DNA of 64,000 bases from Tenacibaculum sp. 190524A05c (GTDB lineage: Bacteria > Bacteroidota > Bacteroidia > Flavobacteriales > Flavobacteriaceae), in the NCBI RefSeq assembly GCF_964036595.1, contig NZ_OZ038523.1, forward strand, positions 338,501-402,500, given 5' to 3'. Positions 28,107 to 36,673 of this stretch are shown here, piece after piece. Made by a program: the position numbers and the translations under genes. Positions within the stretch are counted from its first letter, which is position 1; every line of letters starts with the position of its first letter. The notes under the pieces were generated by a model, which did no database searches, was not told the DNA's origin, and worked only from the letters and a program-made list of their open reading frames with translations.

Positions 28107-28556
28107 ATGGTTAAAAGAATAACATGGTTTTTATTAATATGTTTTATGAGCATGTCTTGTAAAAATGATAATGAAAAAAATAAAATATTATTAGAGTCAA
28201 ACAACTTATCTAATAAGTTTTATGAAAAGGAAATAAGTCAATTAAGAACATATTTTGAAAATAAAAGTATAGAACAACCTAATGCTTTTAAGGAAGATTA
28301 TGATAAAATTAAAATAATAGAGAAAAGTATAATCGTAATAAATGGACTTAAAACGGTTTCTGATAAAAAAGGGTGTATTCGTAAATTAAAGAAAAAAGTT
28401 CAAGAGTTAATAGAAATAGATACTTTAACCTTTGTTTGTTTGAAAATAAATGAAAAGGATGAATTTTTGTTCGATTCAGTTTTGAAGAATGATTGTAATA
28501 GAATACTTTACAGAGTGTACAAAGAATTCTATAGACTAAATTATGCCGTCTTCTAA
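28107..28556 (+). CDS. Hypothetical lipoprotein
   Basis: A 149-residue protein I do not recognise. It has a short lipoprotein signal (ICFMSMSC, Cys18) and then a charged, Lys/Glu-rich, probably helical chain. A KKGCIRKL segment lies near residue 89 and a further Cys near residue 132. It is a single gene between two minus-strand genes, converging with the PD40 protein gene eight bases away. The about 275 bases before it, shared with the divergent GH26-like gene, show no clear promoter. Confidence 0.65.
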   Translation: MVKRITWFLLICFMSMSCKNDNEKNKILLESNNLSNKFYEKEISQLRTYFENKSIEQPNAFKEDYDKIKIIEKSIIVINGLKTVSDKKGCIRKLKKKVQELIEIDTLTFVCLKINEKDEFLFDSVLKNDCNRILYRVYKEFYRLNYAVF

Positions 28557-28563
28557 AATTGTA

Positions 28564-29493
28564 TTATTTCAGGCTAGATAGCTTCATTTTCACTTTATAA
28601 ATTCTACTTTGTCCATTCATATAACTTTCTGCCATTTCTTGAAAGCTTTTGAAATCAGAAGTTTTAATATCCTTCGTATTATCTCTTTTACTGGTAAAGT
28701 AGAGTATTCCTGAAGATGTATCATAAAAAGGAGAATAATCCATTCGAGAAGAATTGATGGATTTACCAAGGTTTTGTCTTTTAGTAAAATCTCCGTTTTT
28801 ATCCTTGAAGCTTACATATAAATCACCACTGCCGAAGCCGTCTTCAGCTTTATAAACTGTATAAATCAAGAAATCTTCATTAGGAGAAATAAAGGCATTG
28901 AATTCATATCCTTTTCCATTAACATTTTCATTTAGTTTTAATGGCTCTACGTAGTTTGAGATATTCCACTTTGCAAAAAGAATATCGTCTTTTGTTGTAG
29001 CTGTAAATTGATCTGAAGTGTAGTATAGATTGTTATTCTTACTTAATGATGGATAGAACTCGTTGTGTTTCGTATTTACTGGAGCTCCAATATTCTTGGG
29101 TTGAGACCATTTTGAGTGAATCGATGTTCGTTCGACATACCAAATATCATAATCGGTAGCTTCATTATCTTTTCCATGAGGACGATTCGAAGAAAAATAT
29201 AATCTTAGGTTATCTGGAGAAAGAAATGGTTCAATATCTCTATAAGTTCCAGAGAAAGAAACAATTTCAAAATTGGTCCAAGTATTATTTATTTTTTTAG
29301 CTTTTACAATCGCTCCTTTGCTTTCATTTAAATTTTGAACTGTGAAGTAGGCTTCATTACCATTTGATGAAAGTGTAAAATCTCTACAGCTTATAAATTG
29401 CTTAAAAGACTCGTCTATAGGAAGAACCTTTTCTGTTTGAGAAAAGCATATGAATGAGAATAAAAAAATGTACCCTGAGATTATCGATTTCAT
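28564..29493 (-). CDS. PD40/TolB-like beta-propeller protein
   Basis: A 309-residue exported protein (signal peptide ending near CFSQ) made of WD40-like PD40 repeats. Typical units are FLSPDNLRLYFSSNRP (about residue 90), the YPSLSKNNNLYYTSD unit (about 147) and YSPFYDTSSGILYFTSKRD (about 255). Such propellers, as in TolB and the OmpA-linked proteins of Bacteroidota, bind peptides or proteins in the periplasm. No OmpA or other domain is attached. It stands alone between argH and the unknown lipoprotein, and no function can be assigned. Confidence 0.75.
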   Translation of the reverse strand: MKSIISGYIFLFSFICFSQTEKVLPIDESFKQFISCRDFTLSSNGNEAYFTVQNLNESKGAIVKAKKINNTWTNFEIVSFSGTYRDIEPFLSPDNLRLYFSSNRPHGKDNEATDYDIWYVERTSIHSKWSQPKNIGAPVNTKHNEFYPSLSKNNNLYYTSDQFTATTKDDILFAKWNISNYVEPLKLNENVNGKGYEFNAFISPNEDFLIYTVYKAEDGFGSGDLYVSFKDKNGDFTKRQNLGKSINSSRMDYSPFYDTSSGILYFTSKRDNTKDIKTSDFKSFQEMAESYMNGQSRIYKVKMKLSSLK

Positions 29494-29558
29494 GATTGTT
29501 GATTTTTCCCAAAGTACATTTAAATATGTTTACTAAATATTCAGATAAATAACTTTAA

Positions 29559-30839
29559 CTAAAATTTAGCAGCTAACTTTTCCTTTATTTTATCTAAAGA
29601 TAAATTATGAATACTACCTACATGGCTGTGATCTTTTGAAGCATCTGACACATAAGTTCCATTTTCTACTTCACTGCTTATTTTTAAATAAGCATCTCTA
29701 AAAGACATGCCATTTGTAACTAATGTATTGATATTATCTACGGTGTAAAGATATTTGTATTTCTCATCATTCATATCAACATCTTTCACAATTACTTGAT
29801 TAATACTATAATTGAAAATCTTTAAAATAGTCTTCAAATTTTCAAAAGCCTTAATCATATTTTCCTTTAACAATTGATAATCTCTGTGATAACCACTTGG
29901 TAAACTATTAGTAAGTAACAGCATTTCTGTTTGTAAAGCTTGAATTTGATTACATTTACCTCTTACCAATTCAAATACATCAGGATTTTTCTTGTGAGGC
30001 ATAATACTACTACCAGTAGTTAACTCATCAGGGAATGTAATAAAGCCAAAATTCTGACTCATATACAAACAAATATCCATAGAAAATTTACTCAACGTAT
30101 TCCCTAAATTTCCTAAAGAACTAGCAATAATTCTTTCGTTTTTTCCTCTTGCCATTTGAGCGGCAATTACGTTATATTTTAACGTTGCAAATTCAAGTTC
30201 TTCTGTCGTCATTAGTCTATCAATAGGAAAAGAACTACCATAACCAGCAGCTGAACCTAACGGATTTTGATCGACAATTTTAAGTGAAGATGAAAGTAAC
30301 TCTATGTCATCTAACAGCGTTTCTGCATATCCTGAAAACCATAATCCAAAAGAAGACGGCATTGCTACTTGTAAATGAGTATAACCAGGAAGTAACTTAT
30401 CTTTATATTGTTCTGCTAATGAAATAAGTGTATTGAAAAGTGTTTTGACTTGTTCAATAATAGTCAATAATTCATTTTTATAATATAATTGTAAAGCCAC
30501 TAAAACTTGATCATTTCTTGATCTTGCCGTATGAATTTTTTTACCGGTTTCTCCAAGTTTTTTAGTGAGTTCAAATTCAATTTTAGAATGAACATCTTCA
30601 AAATCTTGTTCTATGATAAATTCATTGTTTTCAATCTGTTGTAAAATCAAATCAAGTTCTTTAATTAGAGCTTCTGATTCTTCCGATGAAATAATACCTA
30701 CGGATGCTAACATCATTGCATGAGCTTTTGAAGCTATTACATCGTATTTTGCAATATGGATATCGATTTCTCTATCGTTTCCAACAGTAAAATTTTCAAT
30801 GGCTTTGTCCAAAGAAAATTCTTTTTTCCAAAGTTTCAT
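29559..30839 (-). CDS. argH: Argininosuccinate lyase
   Basis: A 426-residue enzyme of the fumarase/aspartase fold that splits argininosuccinate into arginine and fumarate, the last step of arginine synthesis. The family signature GSSIMPHKKNPD is present near residue 280, with the catalytic Ser in its flexible loop. HTARSRNDQV near residue 108 and PGYTHLQVAMP near residue 155 hold other active-site residues. It is the last gene of the arginine operon, ten bases after the deacetylase gene. The chain is somewhat shorter than the usual 450-470 residues at the C-terminus. Confidence 0.95.
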   Translation of the reverse strand: MKLWKKEFSLDKAIENFTVGNDREIDIHIAKYDVIASKAHAMMLASVGIISSEESEALIKELDLILQQIENNEFIIEQDFEDVHSKIEFELTKKLGETGKKIHTARSRNDQVLVALQLYYKNELLTIIEQVKTLFNTLISLAEQYKDKLLPGYTHLQVAMPSSFGLWFSGYAETLLDDIELLSSSLKIVDQNPLGSAAGYGSSFPIDRLMTTEELEFATLKYNVIAAQMARGKNERIIASSLGNLGNTLSKFSMDICLYMSQNFGFITFPDELTTGSSIMPHKKNPDVFELVRGKCNQIQALQTEMLLLTNSLPSGYHRDYQLLKENMIKAFENLKTILKIFNYSINQVIVKDVDMNDEKYKYLYTVDNINTLVTNGMSFRDAYLKISSEVENGTYVSDASKDHSHVGSIHNLSLDKIKEKLAAKF

Positions 30840-30849
30840 CTTTATTTTT

Positions 30850-31914
30850 TTAGGTAATTACTTGTTCTAAAATTTTGATATAAATATCAATTCCTTCTTT
30901 AATTTCATCTACATAAATGAATTCATCAGCAGTATGTGAACGTGTGCTATCTCCTGGACCTAATTTTACAGATTGACAACTTAATACCGATTGATCCGAA
31001 AGAGTAGGAGAACCATAAGTTGTTCTACCAATTGCCATTCCAGCTTCAATTAATGGATGATTCTTGTCTATTGATGATGAATTTAATCGTAGACTCCTAG
31101 GCTTCATTTCACAAGGTGCTTCCTTTTCTAGAATGTCGGCGATTTCTTTATTCGAATATTTATCATTTACTCGAACATCTATAACTAAATCAACAGCAGA
31201 AGGAACTGCATTGTGCTGTTTTCCAGCATTAATTTGAGTAACTGTCATTTTAACATCACCTAAAACTTCTGAAGTTTTATCAAACTGATAATTTTTGAAC
31301 CATTCTAAAACTTCAATAGCATTGTAAATTGGATTATCAGAATTTGGATGAGCAGCATGACTAGGAGTTCCCTTAACTTTTCCATCAAAAACGATTAATC
31401 CTTTTTCTGCAATAGCGAGTTGCATTTGCGTTGGCTCACCAACTATTGCAACATCAATTTTAGGAATAATTGATAACATACTATTTAAACCATCAGGCCC
31501 GCTACTTTCTTCTTCAGCAGAACCAACAAACACTAAATTGTATTTTAAATTTTCTTGATGATAGAAATAACTAAACGTTGCCAAAAGAGCAACTAAACAT
31601 CCTCCAGCATCATTACTTCCTAATCCATATAATTTTCCATCTTCAACAATGGCTTTAAAAGGGTCTTTAGTATATCCATTATTTGGATACACTGTGTCAT
31701 GATGCGAGTTTAAAAGAATTGTGGGTTTACTTTCATCAAAGTATTTATTTACTGCCCAAACATTATTCTTAGTTCTGTTATATTCAATATTATGAATAGT
31801 ACACCAATAGGCTAATAAATCACCTGTTTTATCTTCTTCCGAAGAAAATGAAGGAATCTCTATGAGTTTCTTCAGTAAATCAATAGCACTATAGGTAAGT
31901 TCTTTCTGTGTCAT
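30850..31914 (-). CDS. argE: M20 family deacylase, acting on acetylcitrulline or acetylornithine (ArgE type)
   Basis: A roughly 354-residue zinc-dependent deacylase. Motifs are LLNSHHDTVYP near residue 75 (first zinc His and Asp), GLGSNDAGG near residue 103 (bridging Asp), GSAEEESSGPDG near residue 137 (catalytic Glu and zinc Glu), and VGEPT. The ATG at 31914 overlaps the argB stop by one base (TAATG), as at several other junctions here; a start seven codons earlier is open but would lie inside argB. Because the operon carries an argF'-type transcarbamoylase, the likely substrate is N-acetylcitrulline (or the succinyl form), not acetylornithine. This is inferred from Xanthomonas and Bacteroides. 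Confidence 0.88.
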   Translation of the reverse strand: MTQKELTYSAIDLLKKLIEIPSFSSEEDKTGDLLAYWCTIHNIEYNRTKNNVWAVNKYFDESKPTILLNSHHDTVYPNNGYTKDPFKAIVEDGKLYGLGSNDAGGCLVALLATFSYFYHQENLKYNLVFVGSAEEESSGPDGLNSMLSIIPKIDVAIVGEPTQMQLAIAEKGLIVFDGKVKGTPSHAAHPNSDNPIYNAIEVLEWFKNYQFDKTSEVLGDVKMTVTQINAGKQHNAVPSAVDLVIDVRVNDKYSNKEIADILEKEAPCEMKPRSLRLNSSSIDKNHPLIEAGMAIGRTTYGSPTLSDQSVLSCQSVKLGPGDSTRSHTADEFIYVDEIKEGIDIYIKILEQVIT

Positions 31915-32690
31915 TATTGTTGAAATGTTGTACATTTTATATCCTGTTCAAAAGGCATTTTATTGTTTCCAATGTGTACAGTTGCCACACCTTTTTGTAT
32001 GGATTGTAAGCAATTGTGTATTTTTGGTAACATTCCGTCATGTATAATACCTTCTTTTTTTAGTTGTTCAAATTTTTGACTGTTAATGTGTTTGATAACC
32101 GAATCATCATCTTCAATATTTTTTAAAACTCCATTTTTCTCAAAGCAGTAATAAAGTGAAACTTTATAGTCTTTGGATAGAGCAATAGCCAATTCCGATG
32201 CAATAGTGTCTGCATTCGTATTTAATAATTGTCCGTTTTGATTATGAGTAATTGCACAAAAAATAGGTGAAATATCGTTTTGTAATAAAACATTTATTGT
32301 TTGCGTATTTACATGAGTAACATCACCTGCAAAACCATAGTCAATATCTTTAATTGGACGTTTAATCGCAACTATACTGTTTCCATCAGCACCTGAAAAA
32401 CCAACTGAATTTGAATTTCTTGCTTGTAATTGAGCAACGATGTTTTTATTGATTTTTCCACCATAAACCATTGTGATTATGTCCAATGTTTCGTCATCAG
32501 TAATCCGCCTACCATTTTTCATTTTAGGTTCAATTCCCATTCTAATGGAAAGTTCTGAGGCTGATTTTCCTCCTCCATGAACCAATAATTTTGGAGAATC
32601 GAGTCTCGCAAAGTCATCCAAAAATTCATTCAAGAGAATTTTATTGTTGATGATATTTCCACCAATTTTTATAATTTTTAGAGACTTCAT
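31914..32690 (-). CDS. argB: Acetylglutamate kinase
   Basis: A 258-residue amino-acid kinase that phosphorylates N-acetylglutamate, the second step of the pathway. The N-terminus IIKIGGNII is the phosphate-binding strand, LLVHGGGKSASEL follows near residue 38, and NTNADTIASELA near residue 155 binds substrate and nucleotide. The ATG at 32690 was chosen because it lies one base after the argF' stop; an upstream TTG would overlap that gene by 14 bases. The N-terminal helix linked to arginine-sensitive hexameric kinases is absent, so feedback control by arginine may lie elsewhere. Confidence 0.93.
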   Translation of the reverse strand: MKSLKIIKIGGNIINNKILLNEFLDDFARLDSPKLLVHGGGKSASELSIRMGIEPKMKNGRRITDDETLDIITMVYGGKINKNIVAQLQARNSNSVGFSGADGNSIVAIKRPIKDIDYGFAGDVTHVNTQTINVLLQNDISPIFCAITHNQNGQLLNTNADTIASELAIALSKDYKVSLYYCFEKNGVLKNIEDDDSVIKHINSQKFEQLKKEGIIHDGMLPKIHNCLQSIQKGVATVHIGNNKMPFEQDIKCTTFQQ

Positions 32691-32691
32691 A

Positions 32692-33627
32692 TTATAAGTT
32701 TTCAAGAATGTTTTTCAAAACTACTTGTGCTGCGTAAGTTCTATTATTCGCTTGATCAATAACAATTGAGTTTTCTGAATCTAAAACAGCATCCTCAACA
32801 ACTACATTTCTTCTTACAGGCAAACAATGCATAAACTTAGCATCATTCAGTTTTTTTTTGGTAATCATCCAATTATTATCTTGAGTAAGTATTTTACCAT
32901 AATCGCCATAAGCACTCCAGTTTTTTACATACACAAAATCGGCATCTTTTAAAGCTTCTTCTTGATTGTAATTTACCGTTGTATTCTTAGTAATATCTGA
33001 ATGTAGTTCGTAACCTTCAGGGTGTGTTATGGAAAAATCAACAGGCAATTGTTGCATCATATTTACAAACGAATTCGCAACTGATTGAGGCAATGCTTTC
33101 GGATGTGGTGCCCAAGAAAGAACTACTTTAGGTTTCTTGTCTTTAGCAAATTCGTTAATAGTAATTGCATCTGCCAAGGCTTGTAAAGGATGAGCTGTTG
33201 CGCTTTCTAAATTCACTACAGGAATCTCAGAATACTTCGTAAAACTTGTAATGATGGTTTCTGCGTAGTCTTGATCTTTATTTTTTAAGGTAGGAAAAGC
33301 TCTTACAGCAATAATGTCTGCGTATTGAGCAATAACTTTTGCAGCTTCTTTAATATGTTCAGAAGTCGTAAGATTCATAATAGTTCCGTCTTCAAATTCT
33401 AAATTCCAAGAATTATTTATTTGCAAACACATTACATCCATTCCAAGATTTTTAGCTGCTTTTTCTGTGCTCAGTCTAGTTCTTAAACTGGCATTGAAAA
33501 ATAACATTACTAGTGTTTTATTAACTCCTAAACCTTTATGTTTAAAAGGAGTTTTTTTAATTTGAATTGCTTCGTTTATAGTTTGAGATATGTTGGTTAT
33601 ATCATTTATATCAGTATATTTTTTCAC
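32692..33627 (-). CDS. argF': N-acetylornithine (or N-succinylornithine) carbamoyltransferase ArgF'
   Basis: A 311-residue transcarbamoylase that uses acylated ornithine. The carbamoyl-phosphate loop reads FFNASLRTR (residues 43-51) instead of the STRT of ordinary ArgF. The C-terminal motif is HCLPVRRN, as in the Xanthomonas AOTCase and the Bacteroides fragilis SOTCase. From memory, the acetyl/succinyl choice depends on one residue (Glu92 in Xanthomonas, Pro90 in Bacteroides). Here the matching place in TTSEHIKEA seems to be Ser89, so the substrate cannot be fixed by that rule. It starts with GTG. It is the first gene after a palindromic repeat that splits the operon. Confidence 0.9.
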   Translation of the reverse strand: MKKYTDINDITNISQTINEAIQIKKTPFKHKGLGVNKTLVMLFFNASLRTRLSTEKAAKNLGMDVMCLQINNSWNLEFEDGTIMNLTTSEHIKEAAKVIAQYADIIAVRAFPTLKNKDQDYAETIITSFTKYSEIPVVNLESATAHPLQALADAITINEFAKDKKPKVVLSWAPHPKALPQSVANSFVNMMQQLPVDFSITHPEGYELHSDITKNTTVNYNQEEALKDADFVYVKNWSAYGDYGKILTQDNNWMITKKKLNDAKFMHCLPVRRNVVVEDAVLDSENSIVIDQANNRTYAAQVVLKNILENL

Positions 33628-33648
33628 GGTTTTGAGTTTTAGTATAAT

Positions 33649-33737
33649 GTCATCCTGTCCCGATGTTTCGGGAGTTTCAGGATCTCAAGAGAATTTGAAT
33701 TATCATTAATGAGATGCTGAAATAAATTCAGCATGAC
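33649..33737. repeat. Palindromic intergenic repeat inside the arginine operon
   Basis: The outer arms GTCATCCTG (33649-33657) and CAGCATGAC (33729-33737) pair at 8 of 9 positions. The inner arms TTTCAGGATCTCA (33675-33687) and TGAGATGCTGAAA (33710-33722) pair at 12 of 13. A small side hairpin, CCCGA/TCGGG, lies at 33659-33672. The type is a dispersed palindrome common between Bacteroidota genes. It lies between argD and argF' and would form a long hairpin in the operon message. Confidence 0.65.
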
Positions 33738-33747
33738 GACATTAATT

Positions 33748-34887
33748 CTATACTTTCTGTAACTCTAATGCTTTTATTAATGCATTGATAAATACATCTA
33801 CATGTTCTTTCTTAACTGTTAATGAAGGAAGAATACGTAGTAGGTTCGGGTTTTTTGAGCTTCCAGTGAAGATATGATGATTAAAAATCAAATCTTTCCG
33901 TAGTTCCGCTATTGGAAAGTCAAACTCCAATCCAAGCATTAATCCCCGACCTTTTATGTTTCTGATTTCTGATATTTGTTGAGCCTTATTTATGAAATAA
34001 GATGAAACTTCTTTTACATTATCTAATAAGTTTTCTTTTTCTATGGTTTCTAAAACGCTTAAAGCAGCAGTACATGCTAAATGGTTTCCACCGAAAGTTG
34101 TTCCTAACAAACCAAAAGAGGCTTTAATTTTTGGATGAATAAGTATTCCTCCAACAGGAAATCCGTTCCCCATTCCTTTAGCCATAGAAATAATGTCTGG
34201 TTCAATTCCGTGCTTTTGAAAAGCGAAGAAATCTCCAGTTCTTCCGAATCCAGATTGAACTTCATCTGCAATGAATAAACTTCCGTATGTATTACATAAA
34301 GTTGTTACTGTCTTATAGAATTCAGTAGTTGCCTCATCTAATCCACCAACACCTTGAATGATTTCGGTAATTACAGCACAAACATCTCCTTTAGCCAATA
34401 CATCATGTAGAGAAGCGACATCTCCATATTCAATAAATTCGACGGCTTGTTGCGCATTTACTGGTGCTACAATTTTAGCATTATCAGTTGCGGCAACTGC
34501 AGCAGAAGTTCTACCATGAAACGCATTTTTAAAAGCAACTATTTTGTGTTTTCCTGTATGAAAAGAAGCTAGTTTAATCGCATTTTCGTTTGCTTCGGCA
34601 CCTGAATTACACAAGAATAATTCGTACGATTCACAATTAGAAAGTGTAGTTAACTTATTAGCTAGTTCCTGTTGTAAAGGGTTTTGAATTGAATTACTAT
34701 AGAAACCAATATTGGAAAGTTGTTTGGTTAGCTTTTCAACATAAGTAGGATGTGAATGACCAATTGAAATTACTGCATGTCCACCATATAAGTCTAAATA
34801 CTGTGTTCCGTTTTCATCGTACACGTAAACATCATTAGCTTTTACAGGTGTAATATCGAATAATGGGTAAACATTAAATAAACTCAT
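33748..34887 (-). CDS. argD: Acetylornithine (or succinylornithine) aminotransferase
   Basis: A 379-residue class III PLP aminotransferase, which turns N-acylglutamate semialdehyde into N-acylornithine. Features are NSGAEANENAIKLA near residue 100, FHGRTSAAVAAT, the cofactor-holding FIADEVQSGFGRTG near residue 212, and the PLP lysine in SMAKGMGNGFPVGG near residue 240. The start overlaps the proC stop by four bases (ATGA). The chain matches the usual ArgD length of 375-400. Confidence 0.93.
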   Translation of the reverse strand: MSLFNVYPLFDITPVKANDVYVYDENGTQYLDLYGGHAVISIGHSHPTYVEKLTKQLSNIGFYSNSIQNPLQQELANKLTTLSNCESYELFLCNSGAEANENAIKLASFHTGKHKIVAFKNAFHGRTSAAVAATDNAKIVAPVNAQQAVEFIEYGDVASLHDVLAKGDVCAVITEIIQGVGGLDEATTEFYKTVTTLCNTYGSLFIADEVQSGFGRTGDFFAFQKHGIEPDIISMAKGMGNGFPVGGILIHPKIKASFGLLGTTFGGNHLACTAALSVLETIEKENLLDNVKEVSSYFINKAQQISEIRNIKGRGLMLGLEFDFPIAELRKDLIFNHHIFTGSSKNPNLLRILPSLTVKKEHVDVFINALIKALELQKV

Positions 34888-35684
34888 ATTTGTTCTTTTT
34901 TAATCGTGTTAATTTTGTTGTATGAGGCTACCATTCCTTGAATTAATGAGGAACTTAAACCTTTGTGTTCCATTTCATTTAGTCCTTCAATAGTACATCC
35001 TTTAGGAGTTGTAACTCTATCTATTTCCTGTTCTGGATGATTTCCAGATTCTATAAGTAAATTAGCTGCACCTTCACTCGTAAACATGGCCAATTCTTGA
35101 GCTTCTTTCGCGTCAAAACCTAGTTGGATTGCGGCTTGTGTTGTGGCTCTTATTAAACGCATCCAGAAAGCTATTCCACTCGCACAAACCACAGTTGCCG
35201 ATTGCATTAAGTTTTCTGAGATTGCCATGGAATTCCCGAGTCTATTAAAAATAGCTTTTGCCAATTCAATACGATCATTTCCTTTTATATTTGCACATAA
35301 ACAAGTCATTGACTTTCCAACTGCAATAGCAGTATTTGGCATTGCTCTAATGATATGATGATCTTGTCCTACAACAGCTTCAATCTTTTCAATTGAAAAT
35401 CCAGTAATTGTAGAAATAATAACATGTTTATCCGTTAGCGAATCTTTGATGCTATTTAAAATACTTTCAAAGTGTTTTGGCTGAACGGCAAAGATTAAAA
35501 TATCTGAATTTTGAACTGCTTCCAGATTATCAGTTGTTACCGTTACATTTCCATATCCATTGAATTCCTCTATTTCTTGAAGATTCCTTTTTGTTAGATA
35601 TAGGGTTGTAATAGCATTATTAATAATTAAACCTTTCGCTATTGATTTTCCTAAGTTCCCTGTTCCTATGATTGCTATTTTCAT
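34884..35684 (-). CDS. proC: Pyrroline-5-carboxylate reductase
   Basis: A 266-residue NAD(P)H-dependent reductase that makes proline from pyrroline-5-carboxylate. The N-terminus IAIIGTGNLGKSIAKGLI is the nucleotide-binding fold. The C-terminal TTPKGCTIEGLNEMEHKGL is the conserved family signature that binds substrate. It sits inside the arginine operon between argC and argD and overlaps argD by four bases. Since glutamate semialdehyde from ornithine breakdown feeds ProC, the placement may link proline supply to the arginine pathway; this is inference. Confidence 0.93.
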   Translation of the reverse strand: MKIAIIGTGNLGKSIAKGLIINNAITTLYLTKRNLQEIEEFNGYGNVTVTTDNLEAVQNSDILIFAVQPKHFESILNSIKDSLTDKHVIISTITGFSIEKIEAVVGQDHHIIRAMPNTAIAVGKSMTCLCANIKGNDRIELAKAIFNRLGNSMAISENLMQSATVVCASGIAFWMRLIRATTQAAIQLGFDAKEAQELAMFTSEGAANLLIESGNHPEQEIDRVTTPKGCTIEGLNEMEHKGLSSSLIQGMVASYNKINTIKKEQI

Positions 35685-35695
35685 AATTAAATAGT

Positions 35696-36673
35696 TTAGA
35701 AAAAGTTAGCTTTTAGTTGTAATCCTTCTGATTCCTCAAACCCAAACATCAAATTCATGTTTTGAATCGCCTGTCCAGAGGCACCTTTTAATAAATTATC
35801 AATACAACTTGTAATTAATAATTGATCTTCATGTTTGTGTAAATGAATTAAGCATTTATTGGTATTTACAACCTGTTTGAGATGAAGAAAATCATCACTA
35901 ATAAAAGTAAAAGCGGCATCTTTATAAAAGTCTTTGTAGAGTTCAATTGCTGTATCTAAAGAATCATCAAATTTGGTGTAAACTGTAGCAAATATTCCTC
36001 TTGAAAAGTTTCCTCTATTTGGTAAGAAATGGACCTTGTTGTTACTGTTTCCATTTAGATGTTCAATAGTTTGATAAATCTCACCTAAATGTTGATGTGT
36101 AAAAGGTTTGTAATATGAAAAATTATTATCTCTCCAAGTATAATGTGTTGTTTTAGATAAACTTGTTCCAGCGCCCGTTGCTCCTGTAACCGCATTTACA
36201 TGAACGTCAGTTTTGATTAACTTGTGATGAGCTAATGGAATAATAGCCAGTTGAATTGCAGTAGCGAAACAACCAGGATTCGCAATATACTTTGCTTGTT
36301 GAATTGCAGTTTTATGAATTTCTGGTAAACCATAGATATATGAATTTCCTTGAAATACCGAATCGTTTTCCAATCTGAACTCATTACTCAAATCAATGAT
36401 TTTAGTGTTGTTCGAAAATTCATATTGTGCTAAGAATTTTCCTGAATTTCCATGTCCTAAACATAGGAAAACAACATCTACTTTTGTATTTACTGAATCT
36501 GTGAACTTTTGATCTGTAGTTCCCACTAAATCTTGATGTATGTGGCTAATTTTATTTCCGGCATTGGAAGTACTAAAAACAAAATCTATTTCCACTTCTT
36601 TGTGATGTATTAATAATCTTATTAATTCTCCAGCTGTATAGCCAGCACCACCTATAATTCCAACTTTAATCAT
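35696..36673 (-). CDS. argC: N-acetyl-gamma-glutamyl-phosphate reductase
   Basis: A 325-residue NADPH-dependent reductase, third enzyme of the pathway. The N-terminal GIIGGAGYTAGELIRLL binds NADPH. The catalytic Cys lies in YIANPGCFATAIQL near residue 132, and the GATGAGTSLS segment follows near residue 162. Its start overlaps the end of argG by eight bases, which points to tight coupling. Length and motifs are normal for type 1 ArgC. Confidence 0.94.
   Translation of the reverse strand: MIKVGIIGGAGYTAGELIRLLIHHKEVEIDFVFSTSNAGNKISHIHQDLVGTTDQKFTDSVNTKVDVVFLCLGHGNSGKFLAQYEFSNNTKIIDLSNEFRLENDSVFQGNSYIYGLPEIHKTAIQQAKYIANPGCFATAIQLAIIPLAHHKLIKTDVHVNAVTGATGAGTSLSKTTHYTWRDNNFSYYKPFTHQHLGEIYQTIEHLNGNSNNKVHFLPNRGNFSRGIFATVYTKFDDSLDTAIELYKDFYKDAAFTFISDDFLHLKQVVNTNKCLIHLHKHEDQLLITSCIDNLLKGASGQAIQNMNLMFGFEESEGLQLKANFF

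Noticed and set aside
31915..31935. ATG at 31935 as start of the deacetylase gene
   Set aside because: It would overlap argB by 22 bases; the ATG at 31914 gives the TAATG overlap seen at other junctions in this window.
32691..32705. TTG at 32705 as start of argB
   Set aside because: The ATG at 32690 directly follows the argF' stop and begins the conserved strand of the kinase.
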